64,000 bases of DNA from Dyadobacter bucti (GTDB lineage: Bacteria > Bacteroidota > Bacteroidia > Cytophagales > Spirosomataceae). The stretch is taken from contig NZ_SWFP01000014.1 in the NCBI RefSeq assembly GCF_005869225.1, positions 62,001 through 126,000 of the forward strand. The letters run 5' to 3'. The notes under the pieces were generated by a model, which searched no databases, was not told where the DNA came from, and was given only the letters and a program-made list of their open reading frames with translations. The position numbers and the translations under genes are program-made. Of the stretch, positions 10,592-19,545 are shown one piece after another. Position 1 is the first letter of the stretch, and the number at the start of each line of letters is the position of its first letter.

Positions 10592-10839
10592 TTTGTGTGG
10601 ACTAAAAAGAACATATCCAGGTAATAAACTTATTATCAAAGAATTAACATTTAAAAAACTGGCGAATTTGCTATTCATATACGTAAATCCCCGTTGAACA
10701 ATATCCACTAAAACTCAGCCCGATCATTAACGTTTATAGTTCAAAATCCCGGATTTCTATGTTAAAACCCGTGGCACAGGATTTTAAAACACATTGGTAA
10801 TTGAATCAAAAATTTGTCACAAACTAAATACACTGAGTT

Positions 10840-11307
10840 ATGGAAACCAATGAAAATCTTGTGGAAGTGTTGAATGACCTGGTGAGGATTAACAATGACC
10901 GGATCGACGGATACGAAAAAGCCATCAAAGAAACCGAGGATATTGATGTTGATCTGAAAGGTATATTCCAGAAAATGGCGAACGAAAGCCGTGAAAATGT
11001 AACTGAACTGAGTGCCGAAATAGCAAGCCTGGGTGGCGAGGTAGCAACGGGTACAACCAACTCCGGGAAAATATACCGCGTGTGGATGGACATCAAAGCA
11101 ACCTTTACCGGCCATGACAGGGCTTCGGTGCTGGAAAGCTGCGAGTATGGAGAAGATGCGGCCCAAGAAGCATATGACGATGCACTGGCCACCGATACGG
11201 ATCTTCCTGTGAATATCCGCCAGATCATTACAGATCAGAAAGCTGAATTACTTGAATCACATAACCTGATCAAGAAATACAGAGACTTGCATCAGGCTGT
11301 AAACTGA
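10840..11307 (+). CDS. DUF2383 / PA2169-family four-helix-bundle protein
   Basis: The 155-residue soluble helical protein fits the PA2169 (DUF2383) family of ferritin-like bundles. The N-terminal helix carries VEVLNDLVRINNDRIDGYEKA, followed by an E-rich second helix, a GTTNSGKIYRVWMDIKATFTGHDR loop typical of the family, and two C-terminal helices. No signal peptide is seen. The molecular function is unknown; members are often stress- or stationary-phase-associated. It sits alone between a 248-nt AT-rich leader and a strong terminator. The start ATG at 10840 is the only one that keeps the first helix complete. Confidence 0.88.
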   Translation: METNENLVEVLNDLVRINNDRIDGYEKAIKETEDIDVDLKGIFQKMANESRENVTELSAEIASLGGEVATGTTNSGKIYRVWMDIKATFTGHDRASVLESCEYGEDAAQEAYDDALATDTDLPVNIRQIITDQKAELLESHNLIKKYRDLHQAVN

Positions 11308-11327
11308 TAAAAAAAGTTTAATAGCAT

Positions 11328-11370
11328 AAAAAAGTGGGATTGGATCCAAATGATCCAATCCCACTTTTTT
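11328..11370 (+). terminator. Strong rho-independent terminator
   Basis: Arms AAAAAAGTGGGATTGGATC and GATCCAATCCCACTTTTTT pair almost perfectly around a short AAAT loop. Placed 20 nt after the DUF2383 stop; it could also serve the convergent lolA transcript. Confidence 0.85.
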
Positions 11371-11450
11371 ATATCAGCTCTGATGGTGCACAGCCTTATA
11401 TCTGCAGGCTTACCTATGTGTCAGGAGCGCAGTTGACGCCCAGCCGGCTA

Positions 11451-12098
11451 TTATCTTAAATCAACCACTTCCACACCGGGATATTGTTTTGAATTGAACG
11501 TAAAATAGCTGTCGTTCACATTCACATCCGGCTGAAACTGATCCACCTGATACTTCACAGTCTGACCGTTTTTCTGATAAATTTTCCAACTGTTGATAGA
11601 CTTGTCAGCTTTGTTGACCTGGATCTCAACCTTGTTAACCTGGCTGGCTTTGTTGGTTGATGTCAGTTCCACCACTTCAAAGGTTTTGCTTCCCTCCTTT
11701 TTCTCTTGTAAAAAAGCATATTTGAACCCTTTCTTGTAAGCAGAATAAATCCTTGTAGGATCCAGGTCGCCGGAAGCAGTCGGGTCGAAATCCTGAAGAT
11801 TCACCTCATTGGTTTCCTTAATGTAAGTGGCCATCAGCTTTCCGTCATTATAGATTTCCTGGCCTGCGAGTTTAAGCCGGAATTTGGTTCCTTTCACCGT
11901 GGCATCACCTTTAAGAGCTTTTCCACCGTCCGGGGTATAGGTAAATGCTGCCTTGAACGATTTGATATGCTGATATTTGTTACTCATTGCTTCCAGAATA
12001 GCAGTTGATTTCTTGTCCCCCTGAGCACAAACCTGAGCCATACCTGCAACAAAAAACACCGCCGAAAGCCAATAAGCACTTTTCATGAAACTTTTCAT
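11451..12098 (-). CDS. lolA: LolA-like outer-membrane lipoprotein carrier
   Basis: The 215-residue periplasmic protein has a signal peptide ending at VCAQ and a LolA fold of short beta strands: FKAAFTYTPDGGK, GTKFRLKLAGQEIYNDGKLMATY and a C-terminal TFNSKQYPGVEVVDLR. LolA takes lipoproteins released by LolCDE and carries them across the periplasm. Its position right after the FtsK/SpoIIIE gene is a recurring arrangement in Bacteroidota. The 107-nt gap to ftsK leaves room for its own promoter. The hydrophobic cavity residues cannot be checked without structure modelling, so the assignment rests on the fold pattern and context. Confidence 0.82.
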   Translation of the reverse strand: MKSFMKSAYWLSAVFFVAGMAQVCAQGDKKSTAILEAMSNKYQHIKSFKAAFTYTPDGGKALKGDATVKGTKFRLKLAGQEIYNDGKLMATYIKETNEVNLQDFDPTASGDLDPTRIYSAYKKGFKYAFLQEKKEGSKTFEVVELTSTNKASQVNKVEIQVNKADKSINSWKIYQKNGQTVKYQVDQFQPDVNVNDSYFTFNSKQYPGVEVVDLR

Positions 12099-12205
12099 AT
12101 TAAAAAATTGAAAATTAGTGAGTTAAATAAAAACGTTGATCTTTAACTGTTACAAAATTTAGACCAACCTGTATTGAGAAGGTTTAATCATTTAAAAACA
12201 TCATA

Positions 12206-14722
12206 TCAACTCACACCCATTACCCGCAGGTGTTCCTCCAGTCCGTTGAGGTCGTGGAACATCACATCGCGGGCCTTGCTGCCTGTGAAAGGGCCTACCA
12301 CCCCAAGAATTTCCAGCTGGTCCATAATACGTCCTGCGCGGTTATAGCCCAGTTTCATTTTACGTTGGATCAATGAAGTGCTTCCCTGCTGGTGCGTAAC
12401 GATCAGGCGTGCCGCATCCGGGAGCAATCCGTCAAAATCATCAGGATTGAGTTCACTTCTTCCTTCTGCCGCATCCTCTCCTTCATACTCGGGCAATGCA
12501 TAGGCATCATCATAGCCCCGCTGGCCTCCGATATATTCGCACACATCCTCGATCTCGCGCGTGTCGATGAACGGACACTGCAGGCGGATTACTTCGGAAT
12601 TGATAGCCAGCAACATATCTCCCTGCCCTACCAGCTGTTCCGCCCCGCCCATATCCAGGATCGTACGGGAGTCAATGCTCGAAGTTACCCGGAACGATAA
12701 ACGTGCGGGGAAGTTGGCTTTGATCAAACCGGTAATTACCTTGACGGAAGGACGCTGTGTAGCTACCACAAGGTGAATCCCCACAGCACGGGCCAGCTGC
12801 GCAAGCCGGGCGATGGGTGTCTCCACCTCTTTTCCGGCAGTCATCATCAGGTCCGCAAGCTCATCGATTACCAGTACTATATAAGGTAAAAAACGATGGC
12901 CTTTTTCGGGGTTAAGCCTGCGTTGGGCAAACTTTGCATTGTATTCTTTGAGGTTTCGGACCGCCGCTTCTTTGAGCAGGTCGTACCGGGAATCCATCTC
13001 GATACAAAGCGAGTTCAGCGTAAAGATCACCTTTTTTGTATCCGTGATAATTGCCTCGTCGGCGTTTGGCAGCTTGGCCAGAAAATGCCTTTCCAGTTTA
13101 TTGAAGAGGGTTAACTCCACTTTTTTAGGATCGACGAGCACGAATTTTAATTCCGCCGGATGCTTTTTGTATATCAGTGAAGCAAGGATTACATTCAGGC
13201 CGACGGACTTTCCCTGCCCCGTGGCACCGGCCATCAGCAAGTGGGGCATTTTGGCAAGGTCGGCAATATGGATTTCATTGGATATCGTTTTACCCAACAC
13301 AATCGGCAGGTCGTAGGTCGATTTCTGGAAACGTTCGTTGGATAAAACCGAGCGGATAAAAACAGTTTCGCGGTTCTTGTTCGGAACTTCAATACCGATC
13401 GTTCCGCGTCCCGGCATAGGGGCAATGATCCTGATACCCAGGGCGGCAAGGCTCAGGGCAATATCCCCTTCCAGGTTTTTAATCTTTGAAATCCTTACGC
13501 CAGCCTCGGGGATAATTTCATAAAGTGTTACCGTGGGCCCGATGGTCGCTTTTATTTTGGAAATATTGATACCATAGCTTCCAAGCGTATCTACAATCCG
13601 AGTTTTGTTACTTTCCAGCTCCTCCTGGCTTACTTTTTCATGCAGATTTTCAACAATTTCGTTCAGCAGGCCGATATTCGGGAACTGGTAAGAAGGCAGG
13701 TCGAGCATCGGATCGTACTGCCCAAATTCCCTCAATACCGAAGCATTGATGTCCTCATCCTCAAATTCAGTTTCAGCAGGCACCACAGGCACCTCTACTT
13801 CGAGTTCAAGCTTCACCTCTGCGGGAACGACCGGTACAACCGGCGGAACGACTACCGGAACAAGAGGTTTCACCGGGGTAACAGGTACGATTTCCTCTTC
13901 TTCGATCACCTCTGTTGTCTCAGCCAACCCATCCCCTGATGTTGTTTCATCGTCATATGTATCGTTTACAACTGATACGTATTCTCTTTCCGGTACAGCT
14001 GGCGGCACCACTGCAGTTTCTGTCGGCTCCTCATTTGGTGCTGCGGCCACTTCCTGTTCAGGATCAGGCTTTGCATTTTTGAGCTGCCATGCTTCATACG
14101 CCGATTTGGCATCGTAGAAAAATACAGCGAAAACAAAAAGTGAGAATATGATCGGGATGACACTCCCCCATTTGAGCCAATCGAATAGCGCAACATTGAG
14201 CGTATAACCAACGCCCCCGGACACGAAGCTCAGATTATTTTCGGTGTTGCTCATCAGCACCACATAACCCATCAGGGCACTTAACCAAAGAGTGAAAAAA
14301 ATCACCTCTCTGGTAACCCGGCCCAACGGAAGCAGCTCTTTACCAAAAGCGATTTTCCATCCAGCAATAAATGGGATCAGGGGAATCAGCAATGCGCCTA
14401 CCCCGAACCAGCGGTACACAAAAAAGTGGGAAACTACAGCCCCGAGCACCCCGAAGAAATTCCGTGTCTGACGTCCGGCATCCCGTATCGACTGACTTCC
14501 CATTCCGTCCACTACGCTCTGGTCGGAGAGACCTGTAATGATGTAGGAAAAAAAAGAGACTTCAAGGATCAGTCCGACGACTATAAAGAAAGTACCCCAG
14601 GCCAGCATGTTTTTGGGACTGGAAAACAGGTTCTCCCAGTCCAGGGACACACGAAAGCGCGAACCCGTGGCTTCCTCTGCTTTCTGGCGATGTGTGTTTC
14701 CTCTTATTTTATTAACTGACAT
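12206..14722 (-). CDS. ftsK: FtsK/SpoIIIE DNA translocase
   Basis: The 838-residue protein has four or five N-terminal membrane helices (to about residue 210), an acidic Val/Pro/Glu-rich linker (about 215-325), a FtsK alpha/beta motor and a C-terminal gamma winged-helix domain. Walker A is GATGQGKS (499-506, Lys505) and Walker B is IVLVIDELADLMM. The gamma domain includes the segment STSLIQRKMKLGYNRAGRIMDQLE, which reads chromosome-orienting sequences. It pumps DNA through the closing septum at division. It lies between pyrD and lolA on the same strand. The linker is repetitive and rich in PVVPVV-type runs, which is expected for FtsK. Confidence 0.96.
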   Translation of the reverse strand: MSVNKIRGNTHRQKAEEATGSRFRVSLDWENLFSSPKNMLAWGTFFIVVGLILEVSFFSYIITGLSDQSVVDGMGSQSIRDAGRQTRNFFGVLGAVVSHFFVYRWFGVGALLIPLIPFIAGWKIAFGKELLPLGRVTREVIFFTLWLSALMGYVVLMSNTENNLSFVSGGVGYTLNVALFDWLKWGSVIPIIFSLFVFAVFFYDAKSAYEAWQLKNAKPDPEQEVAAAPNEEPTETAVVPPAVPEREYVSVVNDTYDDETTSGDGLAETTEVIEEEEIVPVTPVKPLVPVVVPPVVPVVPAEVKLELEVEVPVVPAETEFEDEDINASVLREFGQYDPMLDLPSYQFPNIGLLNEIVENLHEKVSQEELESNKTRIVDTLGSYGINISKIKATIGPTVTLYEIIPEAGVRISKIKNLEGDIALSLAALGIRIIAPMPGRGTIGIEVPNKNRETVFIRSVLSNERFQKSTYDLPIVLGKTISNEIHIADLAKMPHLLMAGATGQGKSVGLNVILASLIYKKHPAELKFVLVDPKKVELTLFNKLERHFLAKLPNADEAIITDTKKVIFTLNSLCIEMDSRYDLLKEAAVRNLKEYNAKFAQRRLNPEKGHRFLPYIVLVIDELADLMMTAGKEVETPIARLAQLARAVGIHLVVATQRPSVKVITGLIKANFPARLSFRVTSSIDSRTILDMGGAEQLVGQGDMLLAINSEVIRLQCPFIDTREIEDVCEYIGGQRGYDDAYALPEYEGEDAAEGRSELNPDDFDGLLPDAARLIVTHQQGSTSLIQRKMKLGYNRAGRIMDQLEILGVVGPFTGSKARDVMFHDLNGLEEHLRVMGVS

Positions 14723-14767
14723 TTATTCAATACGGGGAATGCGTGAGTGTATCTTGACTTGATTTAA

Positions 14768-15799
14768 TTATTTGCTCACCAATGCTTTACACAATTTACT
14801 GGCAAGGCCGGGCCCTTCATAAATGAACCCTGTATAAATCTGCAGAAGACTTGCCCCTGCTTTTCTTTTCTCCAGAGCGCTCTCTGGTGAAGAGATTCCT
14901 CCGACACCTATAACCGGAAACGCATGATTGGATTTATCGCAAAGGTAACGAATTACTTCAGTCGACCGGTGTGCAAGGGGAGCCCCGCTCAACCCTCCGG
15001 CACCTATTTTCTCTATTTCTGAGGCACTTGTGCGCAGATCTTTTCGGCTAATGGTCGTGTTGGTGGCTATCACTCCGGCAATGCCTGTCTGCTGTATAAT
15101 ATCAATGATATCGTCCAACTGGCTGAATGTCAGATCCGGCGCTATCTTCAGGAAAATAGGTTTGGGGGAGAATCGCTCCTTGTTTTTTGTCTGAAGTTCG
15201 CGGAGAAGGGCGGTGAGCGGCTCTTTTTCCTGCAAATCGCGCAGTCCCGGCGTGTTGGGCGAACTTACATTGACCACGAAATAATCCACAACATCAAACA
15301 ATTCCCGAAAACAGATCAGGTAGTCGCTAAGCGCATTTTCGTTTGGGGTGTCTTTGTTTTTGCCAATGTTCCCGCCAACCAGGATTTTGGATTTGCGGTG
15401 TGCAAGTTTGGCAGCGGCAACGGTTGCTCCCTTGTTATTGAAACCCATCCTGTTAATAAGCGCTTTATCACTTTTCAACCGAAAAAGCCGGGGTTTGTCG
15501 TTGCCGGGCTGAGGCCGTGGCGTTACCGTCCCGATTTCTATAAAGCCGAAGCCCAAAGCTTCCAGCTGATCGACCATTTCTGCGTTTTTATCAAAACCGG
15601 CAGCAAGGCCTATGGGATTTCTGAACCGGAGGCCGGCCACTTCCTGTACGAGATCGGGATGTTCATAGGTGTATAAAGATCTCAGCAACTGGGGAATGAA
15701 TGGGATTTTGAAAGCAATGTGCAGGACTTCACAAACAAAATAATGAATCCGCTCGGCATCAAACAGAAATAGGATCGGAGAAATCAGGAATTTATACAT
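14768..15799 (-). CDS. pyrD: Dihydroorotate dehydrogenase (quinone), class 2
   Basis: The 343-residue protein has the class 2 N-terminal membrane-binding extension (MYKFLISPILFLFDAERIHYF), then the FMN barrel: GLRFRNPIGLAAGFDKNAE, EIGTVTPRPQPGNDKPRLFRL, NRMGFNNKGA and NVSSPNTPGLRDLQ, where the Ser is the catalytic base of class 2 enzymes. It continues with KIAPDLT, NTT and GAGGLSGAPL, ending in a GVGGISS phosphate-binding loop. It oxidises dihydroorotate to orotate at the inner membrane using quinone, the fourth step of pyrimidine synthesis. The gene is upstream of ftsK with a 45-nt gap. A perfect TAnnTTTG on the minus strand lies directly before the start codon. Confidence 0.96.
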   Translation of the reverse strand: MYKFLISPILFLFDAERIHYFVCEVLHIAFKIPFIPQLLRSLYTYEHPDLVQEVAGLRFRNPIGLAAGFDKNAEMVDQLEALGFGFIEIGTVTPRPQPGNDKPRLFRLKSDKALINRMGFNNKGATVAAAKLAHRKSKILVGGNIGKNKDTPNENALSDYLICFRELFDVVDYFVVNVSSPNTPGLRDLQEKEPLTALLRELQTKNKERFSPKPIFLKIAPDLTFSQLDDIIDIIQQTGIAGVIATNTTISRKDLRTSASEIEKIGAGGLSGAPLAHRSTEVIRYLCDKSNHAFPVIGVGGISSPESALEKRKAGASLLQIYTGFIYEGPGLASKLCKALVSK

Positions 15800-15944
15800 C
15801 CTGCAAAAATAAAAGGTTTAGAATGAAGCGGGGCGGGGCAGGGAGTTTTTATTTTGAGGCAAAAAGGATTTTATGATCCTCCATTTTCCAAGTCATCCAA
15901 ATTCCTCTGATCTTTACTCACTTGTAGTAAATCATCAATCATGA

Positions 15945-16376
15945 TCACATCCCGAATGTCTTGCGGCCTCTCGCCAGAATTTTAAGTTCGCGAAGATCAT
16001 TTAAATGCAAAAAATGGATCACACTCCCATGAGGATTCTTGAACTTTCTTGATCGTTTAAAAAGCTCTGAAAAATCAAATCTGTGATGTACTTGTGTCAT
16101 AATGTCTAGTGTCCCCTCAAAACCAAAAATCTGCGGTTTTGTGAAATCCAAAAGACTAAGTTTTATAAGCTCAACCTCATCCAGTTCCATACAACGAAAA
16201 ACACTGATCAACCTTTCACCGTTAGCCTGAGTTGGATTAATCCAGATGTCAACGTCGTTGGTAGCCCGGTTCAGCCCATGTAAATACAGTGCGAATCCTC
16301 CCACAACCATGTATTCCAGGTTTTGTTCCTGGGCACATCTTGTAAACTGTAGGAAATCATAGTCTTCTAAATCCAT
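15945..16376 (-). CDS. Nucleotidyltransferase-fold protein, probable 3' frameshift
   Basis: The 143 residues read in frame show a minimal nucleotidyltransferase fold: EYMVVGGFALYLHGL, then the metal motif NDVDIWINP (Asp-x-Asp), and a C-terminal LNDLRELKILARG helix. The sequence diverges after Arg136 and soon stops. Another frame then reads PQDIRDVIMIDDLLQVSKDQ and on to a stop at 15871, which is the expected continuation of such proteins (LARGRPQD... style). A small indel near 15963-15971 therefore probably broke the gene; an assembly error would look the same. The start overlaps the upstream small gene by 10 nt, so the two are coupled, like toxin-antitoxin or accessory nucleotidyltransferase pairs. 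Confidence 0.7.
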   Translation of the reverse strand: MDLEDYDFLQFTRCAQEQNLEYMVVGGFALYLHGLNRATNDVDIWINPTQANGERLISVFRCMELDEVELIKLSLLDFTKPQIFGFEGTLDIMTQVHHRFDFSELFKRSRKFKNPHGSVIHFLHLNDLRELKILARGRKTFGM

Positions 16377-16570
16377 GTAGGGTCACGAAAAATAATAGTG
16401 CGTTCTTTTAAAGGGACTTTTTTTATTCCCATGAAATAGTCAAACTTTTCTTTTTCTTCAAAAAACTTCACAAACCTCTTTTCCGGCCCCTCGTTTAATC
16501 CATCAAGCAACGACTGCCTGTATGGGCCGTTTTGATCCTTATAAATCGTAATAACCCTCTTCTTCTCCAT
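16367..16570 (-). CDS. Small unknown protein paired with nucleotidyltransferase
   Basis: The product is 67 residues if it starts at the ATG at 16570 (MEKKRVITIYKDQNGPY...). A longer reading from 16633 adds a hydrophobic 21-residue leader that looks non-coding. The protein is basic and charged, with alternating strand- and helix-like segments and no motif I recognise. Its stop overlaps the start of the nucleotidyltransferase gene by 10 nt, a strong sign of coupled translation. By position it could be the partner (antitoxin or regulator) in a two-gene module, but this is inference only. Confidence 0.55.
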   Translation of the reverse strand: MEKKRVITIYKDQNGPYRQSLLDGLNEGPEKRFVKFFEEKEKFDYFMGIKKVPLKERTIIFRDPTWI

Positions 16571-16696
16571 AACCAATTGATTCAGCAGGTATATAAAGTA
16601 AATATAAACCTCTGCCATTTTTAATACTACCAATCTTTATTTTTTTATAATTTTATGTAATTAATTCAAAGAAAAGGACGTTAAAAATATTCTTGG

Positions 16697-16704
16697 TAAC
16701 TTTG
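16697..16704 (+). promoter_or_regulatory. Candidate -7 box upstream of TonB receptor
   Basis: TAACTTTG is an exact Bacteroidota TAnnTTTG element 101 nt before the receptor start, within an AT-rich leader. No convincing -33 TTG was seen at 19-21 nt. Confidence 0.35.
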
Positions 16705-16805
16705 TCGCTGATTGTTTATTATCAACAGGATTTTGTTATATAAACTGTGTCGAACAGGTTATTTATCAAGCTTAATTCCTAACAAAAATCTAAAACCCCT
16801 GCCCT

Positions 16806-19232
16806 GTGAAAAGAGCTGCAACTCTATCTCTATTCGTACATTTTACACTTCTTACCTTTCTTTTTTCTGTCCCTGCCGCCTTTACAGCACAGGCCGCCGA
16901 TCTTAAAATAATTCATATAGACGGAGGAAAGCTCGTAGGCAAAGTGGTGGAATCACCCGGTAACATTGGTGTGAGTTTTGCCACTGTTGCAGTGCTTGTC
17001 TCACGGGATTCTACGTTATCCACCGGGGGCGTTACCGATGAAAATGGCGTGTTTGCCATACCGGATGTAAAACCGGGGAAGTATATCATCAGAGTTACCA
17101 ATATGGGTTATCAAACGAAGTTTGTGCCCAATATCAATGTTGCCACAGAAGCCAATCTGCTGGATCTGGGTGCCATCGTGGTCCTTCCCGAAGCTCAAAA
17201 GCTGAATGAGGTGATTGTGAAAGGGGAGAAAACCATGATCGTTGATGATATTGACAAAAAAATAGTGAATATCGGCAAGGACATGCTTGCTACCAGTAAC
17301 AATGTGAGCGATCTTCTCGAAAAAGTGCCCGCTGTATCGCTGGATGAAAACGGTAACCCGCAAGTACGGGGAAAAGGTAACGTCGTAGTGTTGATCGACG
17401 GCAAACCTTCCAACCTTTACGGCAGCGATCTGCCCACCATTCTTCAGTCCTTTCCTGCCAACCTGATCGAGCGCATAGATGTAATGACCACCCCGTCCGC
17501 CAAATACGAGGGAGAAGGTGCTTCGGGTGTGATCGATATCATCACGAAAAAGACGAAAATCCGCGGGACAAATGGTGGCCTCCGCGCCAGCCTGGGCAAC
17601 AGAAATTCCCACAGCGCATCGGGAAATTTGAGTTACCGAGTTGGAAAAGTGGGTTTGAATGCTTCCCTGAGCGGACAAACCAGGAATATGTTCTGGAAGA
17701 GGGAGCTCAGCAGGGATAATTTCATCTCCGAAACAACCACGCGTCTCGACCAGTCAGGGACAGGTGAAAATAAAAGTAAAAATGCTTTTGGCCGCATCGG
17801 GATGAACTACGATATCAATGATAAGAACTCCGTTGAGGTCGGCATGAACTACTCGCTTTACGGGAACCGTAACTTAAGCAATATGCTGAATGAAACCAGC
17901 TTGCCAAACGGTGTGATTTCAGAGCGTTTTGACAGGATTTCAAGAAGTACCGGCGATGGTAACAACCTGAACTTTAATTTTGATTACCGGAAAAAATTCA
18001 GTGACAAAGATCATCAGCTGAATTTCACAGCCAATTATTCGCTTGGCAACTCCGACGGCGAATCTTACTATGACCAGGAAAGCGTTATCGACAGCCTCGT
18101 GCGGCACCAGCAAAATTTCAGGAACAATAACCGCAAATCGCTTTACCTGAACTCCGACTATACCTGGCCGATCACCAAAAAAGCTACCCTGGAAGTAGGG
18201 ATCAGATCCAGATTCAATACCAATGACAATACCAACTCATTCTATAATCTGGACAGGGAACTCGGGAACTATGTTTTTGACCCTAACATCAGCAATATCT
18301 TCGGGTACAAAGATGCCACCTACACCGGCTTCATGACTTTCTCCCAAAAAACAGACTTATGGGGAATGCGCTTCGGAATGCGTTTGACAGATTATAACCA
18401 GAATATCAATCAGATCAGTATCAACAGGGATTTCAAGGTACATTTCCTCACGATAGTACCGTCACTGGCCCTGACGCGCAAACTGGGGGAATCGTCCCAG
18501 CTTAAACTGAATTATAGCCGCCGGGTACAGCGCCCGGAAGCCGACTGGCTGAATCCTTACACGGATGTTTCTGATCCGAGAAACATCCAGTCCGGAAACC
18601 CAAACCTGCGCCCGGAATTTACGCACAAAGCAGAAATGGGGTATTCCAATTATGAAACCTCCGGCGGATGGGGACCTTCCCTGTTTATGGATTATTCAAA
18701 CAATGCGATTACGCGGGTACGCACAATTAACGAAGCAGGTGTTTCCCTTACGCAGTTTGATAACGTAGGCCGGGAAATGGCTTACGGACTAGAAACTGAT
18801 TTCTCACAATCGATCGGTGACATTCTGAAAATTAATGGCAGCGGACGGGTATTCAGGTCGGAGGTTGTGTCCCAAATTGCCCAGATTGACAACCGGACGT
18901 GGAGCTACTCGGGTAATGTGAATGCATTTGTTACATTGCCGGCAGACTTCCGCGCTTCTGCATATCTAAATTATGAGGGTCCGCGTGCCATTGCGCAGGG
19001 AACCCGTGACGGTGTTTTTATCGCCAATATGGGTATCAGAAAGGATTTGCTGGAAAAAAAGGCTACAATTTCCTTCAATGTACAGGACATATTTTTGTCG
19101 AGAGCTTATAAGAGCCATTTGAATACCGCAACTTATTCTCAAAATTCGCTCTGGCAGCAAACGAACAGGCAGATCAACCTCACCTTTCAGTACCGGTTTG
19201 GTAAAATATCCGCCAGCGGCGACGATGCCTGA
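16806..19232 (+). CDS. TonB-dependent receptor, OMP_b-brl_3 type
   Basis: The 808-residue outer-membrane protein starts with GTG, since the frame is closed by TAA at 16791, and has a signal peptide ending near TAQA. An N-terminal carboxypeptidase-regulatory-like beta domain (about 45-125) is followed by a TonB plug (EVIVKGEKTMIVDDIDKK, then VSDLLEKVPAVSLDENG and NLIERIDVMTTPSAKYEGEGASG). A 22-strand-type beta barrel ends in LTFQYRFGK. This is the outer-membrane beta-barrel family 3 subtype, distinct from SusC and without a SusD partner. The substrate is unknown. It is followed by a terminator and is probably monocistronic. Confidence 0.92.
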   Translation: MKRAATLSLFVHFTLLTFLFSVPAAFTAQAADLKIIHIDGGKLVGKVVESPGNIGVSFATVAVLVSRDSTLSTGGVTDENGVFAIPDVKPGKYIIRVTNMGYQTKFVPNINVATEANLLDLGAIVVLPEAQKLNEVIVKGEKTMIVDDIDKKIVNIGKDMLATSNNVSDLLEKVPAVSLDENGNPQVRGKGNVVVLIDGKPSNLYGSDLPTILQSFPANLIERIDVMTTPSAKYEGEGASGVIDIITKKTKIRGTNGGLRASLGNRNSHSASGNLSYRVGKVGLNASLSGQTRNMFWKRELSRDNFISETTTRLDQSGTGENKSKNAFGRIGMNYDINDKNSVEVGMNYSLYGNRNLSNMLNETSLPNGVISERFDRISRSTGDGNNLNFNFDYRKKFSDKDHQLNFTANYSLGNSDGESYYDQESVIDSLVRHQQNFRNNNRKSLYLNSDYTWPITKKATLEVGIRSRFNTNDNTNSFYNLDRELGNYVFDPNISNIFGYKDATYTGFMTFSQKTDLWGMRFGMRLTDYNQNINQISINRDFKVHFLTIVPSLALTRKLGESSQLKLNYSRRVQRPEADWLNPYTDVSDPRNIQSGNPNLRPEFTHKAEMGYSNYETSGGWGPSLFMDYSNNAITRVRTINEAGVSLTQFDNVGREMAYGLETDFSQSIGDILKINGSGRVFRSEVVSQIAQIDNRTWSYSGNVNAFVTLPADFRASAYLNYEGPRAIAQGTRDGVFIANMGIRKDLLEKKATISFNVQDIFLSRAYKSHLNTATYSQNSLWQQTNRQINLTFQYRFGKISASGDDA

Positions 19233-19545
19233 TCACGGTCTTTATCGAAATTTTTAAAAAGTAGGATAATTCAGTTTATCCTACTTTTTCATTTACAGCC
19301 TGTTAGCTACAGAATAGTATAGCCATCTCAAAAGCTCCCTGACGTTTACCGGTATCCCAACAGATTTTCGGAATACGGCGTATCCGAAAAGTGTGGAATG
19401 GTTTTTGCCATCAAGGGGAATAGCAGTAGTCAATTTATTTTGCTTAATTAAACCCCAAACGGAATTACCGCTCTAAATGCCGGATCTAATCCGCAGATCC
19501 AAGAAAAAGCGGTAACAAGTTATCAACCAATAAATAAAAATTGAA
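19233..19545. other. Intergenic region with terminator and imperfect palindrome
   Basis: These 313 nt contain no gene. They hold a terminator at 19256-19289 and a second strong inverted repeat at 19365-19390 that lacks a T-run. The last 100 nt are an AT-rich leader for the next gene. Confidence 0.7.
19256..19289 (+). terminator. Rho-independent terminator after TonB receptor
   Basis: AAAAAGTAGGATAA and TTATCCTACTTTTT form a perfect stem with a short TCAG-type loop and a T-run, 24 nt after the stop codon. Confidence 0.85.

Noticed and set aside
10770..10800. TGGCAC-like element resembling a sigma-54 -24 box upstream of the DUF2383 gene
   Set aside because: The matching -12 GC element is missing at the required spacing.
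13746..14117. Ser/Thr/Gly-rich plus-strand frame resembling a secreted repeat protein
   Set aside because: It is the antisense of the Pro/Glu/Val-rich FtsK linker, which explains its skewed composition.
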